Shown here in pieces: positions 47,475 to 58,393 of a stretch of DNA of 64,000 bases. This stretch comes from Dendrobium chrysotoxum (taxonomy: Eukaryota; Streptophyta; Magnoliopsida; Asparagales; Orchidaceae). Numbering within the stretch: the stretch's first letter is position 1; every line of letters starts with the position of its first letter. Location: the NCBI GenBank assembly GCA_019925795.1, contig CM034304.1:14748720-14812719 (forward strand), given 5' to 3'. A program made the translations under genes and the position numbers. The notes below the pieces were generated by a model. It had not been told where the DNA came from. It searched no databases and worked only from the letters and a program-made list of their open reading frames with translations.

Positions 47475-48640
47475 AGAAATTCTTTTGAGGAGGAAGGAGC
47501 TTTCTTGGATCTTCCTGGATGAAAGAGAGAGGGAGGGAGGAGAGAGAGAGAGAGAGGCAAGGAAGGAGAGTTCTTTATTGATTTAATTCCATCAATGGGA
47601 TCCTATTATACATCATCATATATATCTATATATAAGAATTGACATCGGTGTGGTGTCTTGCAGAACATCATAATTAAAATTGGACCAAAAACTCTATCTC
47701 CACCTTGGTCCAGATTTTACAATAAATATCAAAGAATCACCTGTTCGCAAAAATTTGCATGTGCTGCGATCTGACCAGCTCCCTGCACTAACTACATGAG
47801 TAAACCCACCGAGCCGAGCCCAATCCTGCTTGCTCCCGGCCTCCAATGTGCGTTCCAATCCACAGCTCCAGCTTGCGCTCCCGCGTATTCTAACTCATGC
47901 ATGCCTACGCATATCGTTGTTCCTCCCGTGCTCCAGCACCGAGCACCCCCGGCTCGCCCGTCTTCCTTGGGCACTCATTTTTCGCTCTATCCTGCGACTT
48001 CGCACGAACAACTCGTCCAATCCCGAGTCAGATGACCAATTCATGCGCACTCCTGTGTGCGACTGCCTCGTGCGTGATCTACTCCGAGGTTTTTGGTCCA
48101 CTGCTCGGACACACCAAATCCGATTACCCTGCTTGTCAATTTGTCTGCATTCCGATCCGGAGACTCCACCTCAAAAGATCTAAACAAATCTTTAACAAGA
48201 ATAAGATCCCTTCCTCCTACGCCCGCTAGTGCGGCATTTCCTGAATCTGCGGCCTTCGGTCTGCCTCTCACATGGGGACAACTCGCCTCCTGCTCGATTC
48301 TGCTCGATCCGCAAGCCCCGCTTGGGCTCACGTGCGACCCCGCGCCTTTGGTCCAACCCAACCCGATTTTGTGCTCCGCACTCCCATGACCCCCACTGCG
48401 TGCGACCCACAACACGATCCTTGTGATAAAAGAAGCACTTCACATTGCCTTTAGACTTGGATCTAGCATGGTTCTTAGCTTTGGTCTCCCTCTTCTTGGG
48501 TCTATTTCTCATGACAAGGGCATCAACCGCCCCTTCATGCCTCTCCTAAATACCTTTTTGAATTTCCTTGGAGTTGAGTGCAGCCTTGACTTCTGCCATA
48601 GCAAGAGTCTCCTTCCCATACAATAAAGTGTCCACAAGGT
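47475..48640 (-). mobile_element. Copia fragment inserted in the LTR (minus strand)
   Basis: From the right, the minus strand codes LVDTLLYGKETLAMAEVKAA then RHEGAVDALVMRNRPKKR and KSKGNVKCFFYHKD, the end of a Tork-like copia Gag up to the first half of the zinc knuckle. It then jumps to GC-rich sequence and, at 47500-47790, to an LTR with TATATATAGATATAT and AATAAAGAACTC (minus). The whole polymerase is missing. Borders are approximate. Confidence 0.55.
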
Positions 48641-48889
48641 GAAAGGGATTTCGGTTCTCAACCGCACAAAGGGTGGAAGTGATTTTATGAGGGCTTCTTC
48701 GTCTTGCTGAGGGAGCTATAGGAGAGTCACTAAAGTGTTTAGTACAATATCTGAAGAATACTCCGAGGAGTAGATGTAGGTTAATCTGATTGTACTGTAC
48801 GATCATATTTGTACTGTACAATTTGGTTATTTATTTATAAATTGAGGGAAAAATTTCAGTTTCAATCACACAATCTTCTAGCCTTTTAA

Positions 48890-49085
48890 GATTTCACAGC
48901 CCTCATTCCCTGTCCTTAAGCATCATAATGTCTGGCAAAAGAGCAAGGCTCCTTCCTGGAAGCTCCTCTCGTGCCCCAGTGGATGACATATTCTAATCCC
49001 AGGAGGATGAATCAGCATATCATCGTTATAGAGCTGCCCAGATTACATCCTCATGAATCTTAAATCAAGACAATTTGAACTAACA
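48890..49085 (+). other. Internal start of non-autonomous element with short ORF remnant
   Basis: After the LTR an ATG at 48928 begins MSGKRARLLPGSSSRAPVDD and then a stop; beyond it EDESAYHRYRAAQITS can be read. This recalls the start of a plant transposon-associated protein encoded by large non-autonomous LTR elements. No primer-binding site was recognised. Confidence 0.4.
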
Positions 49086-49585
49086 CACTACAGGAAATTC
49101 AGGTTTTACCTGCGGCTATTACTGGCGGTTCGTTAGCCGTCGGTAATAACGGCGGTTTAACCGCTGTATTAACCGGCGGTTTCTCCGGAGGTAGCGGCGC
49201 TATGGTAACCCTCAGTAAGACCGCCAGTTTTATGTACCGTCGCTAATACCGGCGGCTTGGGCCGCCGGTGTTAAGTAATTTTTTTCGGCGGCCATAACCG
49301 CCAGAAAATCGTCGGAAATAGACCTAATATTGGCCATCCCGAGCCCTTTCTCTTCATTTCTTCGGTTTACTCTCCCTGCTTACGCTCGCTCGCGATCGCA
49401 CCTCCGGCTAACTGCACAAGAATTCGGCCGCCGACGAGCTCCCTCCGGCCGACGATCTCGCACATTGTTCGGCCGACGAGCGCCCTCCGGCCGCCAATGA
49501 GTTCCCTCTGCTGACGAGCTCCCTTCGGTTTGGTTTTATTTTTTCTGAAATTTGCAATACCAACAAGTCATTTGTTTTTGCTTTA

Positions 49586-50340
49586 TTCATGGATGTTCTC
49601 ACTAGACATTTTGAAGAGGATGTACCTTGGTGTTTGCTTATTACTTATGATATTCTTCTTGTTGATAAGATTAGAGAGGGAGTTCAAGTTGAACTTGATT
49701 TTTAGCTATTCTCACTAGACATGGATGTTCTTGTTTCTCAAAATCAATTTGGATTCATGCCAAGTAGGTATATGATGGAGGCTATACATTTATTGAGAGG
49801 TTTGATGGAGAAGTATAGAGAGAATGAGGAGGATCTACATATGATTTTTATTCATTTAGAAAAAGCATATAATAAAATTCGAACAGTTAATAATGCTTAT
49901 AATATTCAAGTCATTAGGGATATGTATGTAAGAGCTATTACTTGTGTTCGAACACAAGGTGGTTTGACCAAGTATTTTCCTATTTCAATTGGATTACATT
50001 AAGGATCAGTCTTAAGCCCATATCTTTTTTCTTTTGTCATGGATGTTCTCACTAGAAATTTGTATGAGGTTGTACCCTGGTGTATGCTTTTTGTTGATGA
50101 TATTCTTCTTGTTGATAAGCCCCCCTTAACTTTATAGAAAAATTCTATAAAATGTTGGTGAGACCTGCAATACTTTATGGTGCAGAATTTTTGCCATTAA
50201 AAGTGAAGCATAATATTAAGTTAGTATTATAGAGATTAGGATGCTCAAGTGGATTAGTGGCTTTACTCTTAAAGACCAGATAGGAAATGAGCATATACGT
50301 AAAAAGGTTGGAGTAGCTCCAATGGAAGATAAGTGGATTA
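49586..50340 (+). pseudogene. Rearranged RTE LINE fragments within CACTA
   Basis: Same strand as the CACTA. Pieces in order: MDVLTRHFEEDVPW with DILLVDK (catalytic region); QNQFGFMPSRYMMEAIHLLR with LHMIFIHLEKAYNKI (more N-terminal); YNIQVIRDMYVRAITCVRTQ with SPYLFSFVMDVL and PWCMLFVDDILLVDK (catalytic region again); then FYKMLVRPAILYGAEFLPLK. The catalytic part thus appears twice and the pieces are collapsed, so the LINE was captured and rearranged rather than inserted once. Confidence 0.75.
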
Positions 50341-50989
50341 ATTTCTTTTGATTTTTTTATGCTACCCTATGATGGAAGACATCCGATGAGCATGAGTAGG
50401 TAGTGCTTGGGCATGACAAACTTTGGGTGTGCTAGCTAGTTGGGTTCTTTGAGTTTTTGGGCTGCTGGATGCTTCTTGGGTTTGGCTTGGCTGCTTGGTT
50501 TTGGGCTATGTTTTTGGGAGATGTTTGGTTCTAGCTCGTTAATGCTTGAGCTGTTGTTTTAGGTCATTATTTTGGAAAGTTATGTGGAGGGGAGTCTTGC
50601 CTTTCCCCTTCGCTGTATTTTTGGGAGGTGTTTGTTGGATGATTTGGTGACATTTGCCGAAGGAGTTTTGGTGGACGTTGGACCTTGTAGCTGTGGTGGA
50701 CCCTTGGTTTGCAAGCCCTAAGCACTTATTTTATATTGCCTACTTTTTTCATTGCATGCGAGGAAATCGCTTGTCGGTTGTTCTGAGGGTAGTAATTTTT
50801 TTAATTTTAATTTTGTTTCATTTATTTGGATGTCAGCTTACTAGTTTTGAATTCAGTTATGTTCTACTAGTCTTAATGTTCTCCTCTCTTGGCTCATTCA
50901 AAATTAAATAACGTACACTTGTTCACGCTGCATATCTTCTAATAATTGATTTCACAACTTTATATATAGGGAAACGTTTGCTTTTGCTT

Positions 50990-51451
50990 TAACATCCAAA
51001 TGACTATCCAAGAAGAAAGATATTGAATGTATAACAGATTATTACCGGGTCGAAGAGGATTGACAGATGAATTTATATAGGGAGTTGAGATTTTTATTCA
51101 AGTTGCATCTCAACTACCTTCATTTAAGTTCGATGGAATGTTTAGATGTCCATGTTCGAAGCACAAAAATCAAGCATTCCTCAAGCCCGATGCTGTGAAG
51201 GTTGATTTATATCGTAGGGGATTTATTCCAGACTACTGGATTTGGACCTCACATGGCGAGTACGAGCCACACAGAGATACTCATGCCGGTCCATCCACAG
51301 CTTTTGAAACATTTGATGAAGATCAAATGACTAGACCGTATGAAGAGCTTATTTTTGATGTAGCAGGTCCTAATTTAAGGGCTAATGTGGAAGAGCCACC
51401 AAATGCAAAAACTAAAAATTCTTTGAGTTACTACATGCAGCTCAAAAATTA
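50990..51451 (+). pseudogene. CACTA transposase N-terminal (transposase-associated) domain
   Basis: Reads MYNRLLPGRRGLTDEFI, stop, GVEIFIQVASQLPSFKFDGM, then FRCPCSKHKNQAFLKPDAVK, VDLYRRGFIPDYWIWTSHGE. This is the domain at the start of plant CACTA TNPD-like transposases (CPCxxCxN, VxxHLxxxGFxxxYxxWxxHGE). One stop (TAG near 51078) interrupts it, and HL is changed to DL. Confidence 0.8.
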
Positions 51452-51489
51452 ATTTCGGATGGTTGCAAAACTCATTCAGAATTATCGAT

Positions 51490-51851
51490 TACAGTGAGGA
51501 TGCTATGTATCAAAACTGCATATAATATTCCTCGTGATTGTTTCAATGACTTCATTGGTCTTCTCAAGGAAACAAATCCAACGGACAATTTAATTCCCTC
51601 AGATTTGTACCGAACGAAGAAATTAGTATCCAAGTTGGGTCTTACTGCCACAAAAATTGATTGTTGTATCAATGGATGTATGTTATACTACAAGGATGAT
51701 GCAACAAAAGTTTATTGTCGCACCTGAGATGAGAAAGGTACAAAATGAGATGCAGGCAGAGCTGCGAGCCTATAGAGATGAAAATCAAAAGAAGAAAGAT
51801 CAAGAGCAGACACATGAAACACCATGCAGCGAGGAGACGGAGGATGATTAA
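51490..51851 (+). pseudogene. CACTA transposase fragments: start of TNP2 core joined to C-terminal tail
   Basis: 51494-51727 reads NIPRDCFNDFIGLLKETNP, DLYRTKKLVSKLGLTATKID and CCINGCMLYYKDDATKVYC, the first part of the TNP2 core. It then passes in another frame into PEMRKVQNEMQAELRAYRDE and KKKDQEQTHETPCSEETEDD, which looks like the coiled-coil tail of the transposase. The whole catalytic DDE region between them is missing. Confidence 0.75.
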
Positions 51852-52615
51852 TTTTTTTATTTGTTTTATGAACATTTGGTTTAAACATTTAGTTTGATGA
51901 ACTTGTTATGTGAAGGTTATTGACATCTTTAAACATTTGCTTTAATGAACATTTTGTTTAAACTTTATATGTTATGTTTATTGTAGAAATTATTTGGTTT
52001 ATAGTGGCGTGTTACCCATATTTGTGGATTGATTATAGTGGCGTGTTGCCCAATATATATTGTGATAAATATTTGCTGTACAAGTTTGTGAAAATCTGAG
52101 TAAATAGAGGGGGGCTGTCAATTTTTTTTTTCAAATACTATAGGTTTCCAGCGGCTTTCCGGCGGTTCCGGAAAGCTTCGATGTCAGACGGCTTTAGGCG
52201 ACCGCCGGTAATATAAATTAGCCGCCGGTGGCCGTCGGTTTGGCCGCCGGAATATTCGTTACCAGACGGCTAACTATAACTGCCGGATTCATAATTAAGC
52301 TGTCGGAAATGACAGGCGATGTACTGGCGGTCGCCGGCGGTTTCCCCGCCGGAAACATCGATACCAGGCGGCTTATTTTAGCGCCGGAAATATAAAAAGG
52401 ACGTCGGTAAAACCGGTGTTTTTTGCGGCCGGAAAGCCGCCGGTGAATAACCGGCGGTCACCGGCGCTATAACCGCCGGAAATCGTTTCCTACGCGCCTA
52501 ATACCGGCGGTTTAGGAACCGCCGGTAAACTGCCGGTAGTTTCTAAAACCGTCGGAAAAAAAATAAATACTGTCGGTAATAGCCGCCGATAATAGCTGAC
52601 TTTCCTGTAGTGACA

Positions 52616-53056
52616 GGTATTAGATATGTTTGTAGGAACTACTCTTCAGTTCATTTTGATGCTTGCTTTCCCTTTTCACTTAGAACTTCTCTTTAAATTT
52701 TTTGCAAGTCTGAAAATTAATTCATAAAGTACTTCTATAATTTTATGTCTGTAGAAGGCCCGTAGAAATCTCCTACCAAGACTTGCATGAACTTCTACAC
52801 CTTCTTACAACTGGTATTAAACTTCATAATGTGTGCAGCATAGGAGACTATGATTGGACCACTGCAAACCTTACTATTAGGGATACCTTGATTAGCCAAC
52901 ATTTACTTTTAGTGAGCACTTTAGTTCAAAATATCTGTCATCCAGCATGTGCTTAAATATCAATTATTCTTAAAGCTGAAAATAGAGGAAATATCACTCC
53001 CCTACTATCTGTTGTGACACACTTCTGCATGATTGGAACTTAATTTAATGCAGCAG
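52616..53056 (+). other. Internal segment of non-autonomous element
   Basis: No open frame. Interrupted reading gives ARRNLLPRLA and NFYTFLQLV-like words. It sits between the CACTA and Reina insertions and ends with the TCATG target duplication at 53057-53061. Confidence 0.5.
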
Positions 53057-53061
53057 TCATG

Positions 53062-53577
53062 TGTTATGCCTGTGCCGGCCCAGGAGGGGCCGGCTGGACC
53101 GGTCCAACCTGGACCGGTCCACTACTATTCCAGGCGGAATAGAAAGGGGGGGGCGGACAAGGTGGGCCCCTCTTGGGGCTGATTTGCTTAGGTGGGAGGG
53201 AAAATTTTGAATGCAAGGGGCTGTTTAGACTTTTTGTATTAATCCTTTTTGGTTAATTAGGGGATTGGGAGGGAATTAGGGTTATCTAAAATTTGAATGT
53301 CATTTGAGATCTAGGGTTTCTTGCTTGGGCTCTTGGCTTTGCCGGAGATTGTAGGAGAGTTGTTCTTCCTCTCGAATTGAAGAACATTGTATCTTGCTTA
53401 TGTTTTGATCTTCCTCTATTGAAATACAATCATTTGCTTTGTGTTTTCCACTGTTTTCCCTACGTTTCCCTACTGTTTGTGCTGTTTGGTGGCTGTTTTC
53501 TGCTGTAAACAGCAGTAATCTTGCTGTTTCCCCCATCCGGAGCGATAGGAATACTTGGATCTAAGTATTTCCTATCA
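53062..53577 (+). mobile_element. 5' LTR of Reina-like element
   Basis: Begins TGTTATGCC and ends CCTATCA. Same length and sequence as 58394-58909 by eye. The first 60 bp contain the inverted repeat GGACCGGTCC/GGACCGGTCC around CAACCT, itself made of two palindromes. TTTTTGTATTAATCC (about 53232) may be the promoter region. Confidence 0.95.
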
Positions 53578-53580
53578 AAT

Positions 53581-53592
53581 TGGTATCAGAGC
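53581..53592 (+). other. Primer-binding site of Reina-like element
   Basis: TGGTATCAGAGC, three bases after the LTR end, complementary to initiator tRNA-Met. Perfect match. Confidence 0.95.
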
Positions 53593-56438
53593 ATCGTCTG
53601 GGGACCATCGGCGGCTGAAAATCCAGAAATTTCAGCGGGATATTTGGGCATTCGGAGAAGTTTTTCTTGTGTTTCGTGGAAGAAAAGATGGCCGGAAAGA
53701 AGGTGGAAGTTTTGGAAGGCGAGTTCGGACAACTGAAGACAGATCTGGAAGGAAAGTTCATGGAAATCTCCACCAACAACGACAGGTTGGAAGGGAGGTT
53801 TGCGGCAATGGAAGAAATGATGAAGAAACTATTGGAAATGAAGACCAATCCGGCGGCATCGGAAGTAAGGGAGACCACTGACGGTCATGGCTTAGGAGGG
53901 AATCCAAACCCGGTCCGGGGGAGGAGAAATCCGGAGGTGGAGATCCTTGAGGGGGAAGATGATATGCCTCCTCTAGAACCGCTTTCTAGAGAGGAGATGA
54001 GTCTGGGGTATGAACGAAGGGGTGCTGAATTTTTGGGAAGGAGGGAGGAAACGCATCGTCGGGGTGCTGAATTTGAAGGAAGAAGAGGTGAATATGAGGA
54101 AGGTTTTGGGTATAATCGTCGGAGGGACGATCGGGACACTTGGGGAGCACCACCCTTTCGAGGTGCAGGAGGATTTGGAGGATATCGGGGATATGGAGGA
54201 GATCCCAAGGTGAGGAAATTGAAGATGCCCATCTTTGAGGGCGAGGACGGCCATGGCTGGATCTACAAGGTGGAAAGGTATTTTGCAGTAAATGGGTTGA
54301 CAGAGGAGGAGAAACTGACAGCGGCAGGTCTATGTTTGGAAGGGAAGGCACTGGCATGGTACCAGTGGAGGGACATGAGGCGACCCATTCGGAGCTGGAG
54401 GGAGTTCAAGGACTGTCTGCTAGAGCGTTTCCGAACCAGCAGGGGAGGAGACTTCTACGAGCAGTTCTTTGCGCTGACACAGGAGGGGACAGTAGCAGAG
54501 TTCCGGGACCGGTTTGAGTACCTAGCTAGCAGGGTGGATCGTCTTTCTGAGACCGTGCTGGAGGGGAACTTCATGAAAGGGCTCAAACCAGAAATCAGGG
54601 CAGCTGTTAGAGTGATGAGACCACACGACCTGGGGGAGGCCATGGAGTTGGCACAGCTAGTGGAGGATCAGAAGCATTTGGAGAGAGGGGCTCGAGGCAG
54701 CAGTTCAGGGGGATCCTACAGAATGACAACCACTTTTATAGCTTCCAAGGGAGCTGCATCGGGGGGTACACGAGAGGTACCAAAGGAGAGGTCTGGAGGA
54801 GGAGGCCCAGGGGGAAACTTTAAAAAACTTACTGATAAGGAGATGCAGGAAAAGAGGGCCAAGGGATTGTGCTTTAGATGTGATGAGAAGTACACTCCGG
54901 GACATAGGTGCAAGGACCGGACTCTTCAGGTTCTCCTTGTTTGCGAAGACGAGGAAGACGAAGAGGGAGAGGGGAGCAGGTCCGACGTGGAGGAGGAAGA
55001 GAAGTTACACCTGGATGTGGCAGAAGTCTCTCTGAACTCCGTAGTGGGATTCACTTCGAGTCACACTATGAAAGTGAAAGGGGTGATAGCTGGCCACGAG
55101 GTGGTAGTTCTGATAGATAGTGGGGCAACCCACAATTTCATTTCCACCCAGCTGGTTGAGTTGCTTGGAATGAAATTAGTGGATACAGGAGGCTATGGGG
55201 TGATGATGGGCACTGGAAAGGTGGAAATGGGAAGAGGAGTGTGTAAGGGAGTGGTGTTGACCATTCAGGAGATAGAGGTGAGGGAGGATTTTCTTCCCTT
55301 AGAATTGGGGAGTACAGATGTGATTTTGGGGATGAAGTGGCTGCAAACCTTGGGAGAGACCAAGGTGAACTGGGGAGAACTGCGGATGGAACTGGTAGTG
55401 GGGGGAAGGAAAATGGTGATACAGGGAGATGTCGGCCTGTCTAGGACAGGGGTGTCTCTCAAGTCCATGATCCGAACCATCCAGGAGGTTGGGGGTGGAT
55501 ATTTGGTGGAGCTGCAACGACTGGAGAGAGTTAGTGTGGGGGAAGAGGGAGACATTCCTCTTGTAGTTCAACCAGTCATACAGCAGTTCAGGGAGGTGTT
55601 CCAGCCGCCTATAGGGTTACCACCAGTCAGAGAACAGGAGCATGCAATTCTGCTAAGGGAAGGGGTGTCACCGATTAGTGTACGACCCTACCGCTACCCC
55701 CAGATTCAGAAGGATGAAATCGAAAGGTTGATTAGTGAGATGTTGGAGGCAGGAATCATCAGACCAAGTGTAAGTCCTTTCTCTAGTCCTGTATTACTGG
55801 TCAAAAAGAAAGATGGTAGTTGGAGATTTTGTGTGGACTACAGGGCTTTGAATAAAGAGACTATTCCTGATAAATTTCCCATTCCTGTGATTGATGAACT
55901 TTTGGATGAACTACATGGAGCAGTGATATTCTCCAAACTGGATTTGAAATCAGGGTACCATCAGATCCGAATGAGGGAGGAAGACATCTCTAAGACGGCG
56001 TTCAGAACACATGAGGGGCACTATGAGTTTCTGGTTATGCCTTTTGGACTGACCAACGCACCTGCTACATTCCAGTCACTAATGAACAGGGTGTTCAAAC
56101 CGCATCTCAGGAAGTTTGTGCTGGTGTTTTTTGATGACATCTTGGTGTACAGTAGAACTGAGGAGGAACATCTAAAGCATTTGAAGTTGGTATTGGAAGT
56201 TCTACAGGAGCATCAGCTGAGAGCCAATCTGAAGAAATGTTGTTTTGGTCAGTCTAGGGTGGAATACTTGGGCCATGTCGTATCCAAGGAAGGGGTGGCA
56301 GCTGATCAGTCAAAGGTGGAGGCAATGCTGAGATGGCCAATACCTAAGAATCTGAAGGAATTGAGAGGATTCTTAGGGCTGACAGGATACTATAGGAGAT
56401 TTGTAAAAGGGTACAGTACTATAGCATGGCCACTAACA

Positions 56439-56441
56439 TAG
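56439..56441 (+). other. In-frame TAG between RT and RNase H
   Basis: The only stop in an otherwise open frame of about 1600 codons. Flanks are ACA TAG CAG CTA AAG. A C-to-T change in a CAG codon (CHG methylation context) would explain it. The six following bases match the CAR-YYA context of leaky plant-virus stop codons. Confidence 0.9.
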
Positions 56442-58374
56442 CAGCTAAAGAAAGATGGATTCCTATGGGGTGAGGCAGCCACAGCAGCATTTGAGAAACT
56501 AAAGAAGGCTATGACCACGGTACCAGTCTTGGCTCTACCGGACTTCACTCAGACCTTCATAGTAGAGACAGATGCTTCAGGATACGGGTTGGGGGCAGTG
56601 CTCATGCAGAACCGGCGACCCATTGCCTACTTCAGCCAGGTATTGGCAGCCAGGGCCAGGCTGAAGTCAGTCTATGAGAGGGAATTGATGGCTATTGTCT
56701 TAGCCATCCAGAAGTGGCGACCCTACCTATTAGGTAGGCATTTCACTGTCAGAACAGATCAGAGGAGTCTGAAATACTTGTTGGAACAGCGGATGGTAAC
56801 TGAAGAGCATCAGCGGTGGCTGTCAAAATTGCTGGGATATGACTTTGAAATCCAGTACAGACCAGGCGGGGAAAACAAGGCGGCTGATGCCTTGTCCAGA
56901 TGTGTGGGTGAATTACATACAGTGGTTGTGTCTGTTCCTTTGATGCTGGATTGGGAGGCCATCAAGGCAGAGAGCTCGAAGGATGAGGAGTTGGGAAAAA
57001 TCAGGGCTGATTTATTGAGGGAAGGGGATAGCCACCCAGGGTACTCAGTGGAGGGGGACAGATTGTTGTATCGAGGGAGATTCGTGATGCCCAGGACTTC
57101 CATCCACATCCCAAACATACTCCAGGAATTTCATGGGAGCGCAGTTGGGGGACATTCTGGGGTGCAGAAGACTTATAGGAGGATTGCTGCTGAGCTTTAC
57201 TGGAAGGGTATGCATAGAGATGTAGAGGAGATGGTGGCCAGATGTGAGACTTGTCAGAGGAACAAATACATGGCAATGTCACCAGGGGGGCTACTACAGC
57301 CATTGGCATTACCAGGACGAGTATGGGAGGAGATATCCATGGACTTCATAGATGGGTTGCCCCGTTCAGAAGGCTTCACAGTGATCTTGGTGGTGGTGGA
57401 TAGATTGAGTAAGTATGCTCATTTCATTCCCCTCCGACATCCCTACACTGCAGTAACGGTGGCTTCAGCTTTCATCAGAGAAGTGGTCAGGTTGCATGGG
57501 GTACCAGAGGCAATTGTGTCAGATAGGGACAAGGTGTTCCTCAGTCATTTTTGGAAGGAGTTGTTCAAGCTACAAGGAACAGTTTTGAAAAGGAGCACCG
57601 CTTATCACCCACAGACGGATGGCCAAACGGAGGTGGTCAACAGGAGTTTGGAAACCTACTTGAGATGTTTTGTGTCAGAGACACCTAGGCTTTGGGCCAA
57701 ATGGCTATCTTGGGCAGAATACTGGTACAACACCTCTTTTCACTCAGCTTCACAGATGACGCCATTCAAAATACTGTATGGAAGGGACCCTCCTCACCTA
57801 GTGCATTTTGGTAATAGTAGCACCCCAGTTTCATCAGTGGAGGAGTACTTGGGGGAGAGAGATCGGGTACTAGAAGATTTAAAGAAACATCTACTGAGGG
57901 CACAACAAATCATGAAGAAACAGGCGGACTCACACCGGAGGGACATACAATTTGAAGTGGGGGAAAGGGTGTTTCTAAAATTACGACCTTACAGGCAGAG
58001 GACAATGGCGAGAAGGAGAAATGAGAAATTAGCCCCAAGGTACTTCGGCCCCTATGAAGTATTGGACAAAATTGGGGCAGTGGCGTATCGACTGAAGCTT
58101 CCCCCATCAGCTAGCATACACCCAGTTTTCCACGTGTCACAATTGAGGAGAGCTATAGGAGAGCATACAGTTAGTACGGAATTACCAGAGACATTGACGG
58201 AGGACTTGCAGGTGATATTGGAACCAGTGGAACTCCGAGGTGTCAGGTCAGATGAAAAGGGAGAGAAAGAAGTCCTGATTGCATGGAAAGGTGTTCCCGA
58301 TTTTGATGCTACGTGGGAGCCGTTTGGAAGAGTGCAAGAGCAATTTCCCTCTTTTCACCTTGAGGACAAGGTGA

Positions 58375-58393
58375 GTTTTTGGGAGGGGAGTAA
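58375..58393 (+). other. Polypurine tract of Reina-like element
   Basis: TTTTTGGGAGGGGAGTAA immediately before the 3' LTR start TGTTATG at 58394. The G/A-rich core GGGAGGGGAG is the expected plus-strand primer. Confidence 0.9.

Larger units (their letters stand above)
49086..52612 (+). mobile_element. CACTA (En/Spm-type) transposon, internally deleted
   Basis: Ends are CACTACAGGAAATTCAG and its inverted partner (CACTACAGGAAAGTCAG as reverse complement), flanked by the 3-bp target duplication ACA (49083-49085 and 52613-52615). Subterminal regions (49100-49320, 52140-52600) are dense in GCCGCCGGT/ACCGGCGGT motifs, the presumed transposase-binding repeats. Inside are RTE-LINE fragments (49586-50270) and a partial transposase gene (50990-51851). 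It lacks the catalytic core, so movement would need a transposase from elsewhere. Confidence 0.9.

Noticed and set aside
47792..48454. Several open frames in GC-rich sequence on both strands
   Set aside because: They lie in the collapsed interior of a copia fragment. Only the Gag-derived part near 48400-48620 is recognisable.
56439..56441. Reading the TAG as proof of programmed readthrough
   Set aside because: The favourable context arises from ordinary Gln-Leu codons, and a single C-to-T change at a methylatable CAG explains it. Kept only as a testable possibility.
57910..58107. Short antisense frames within the Reina polyprotein
   Set aside because: Shadows of the Gag-Pol frame without independent support.
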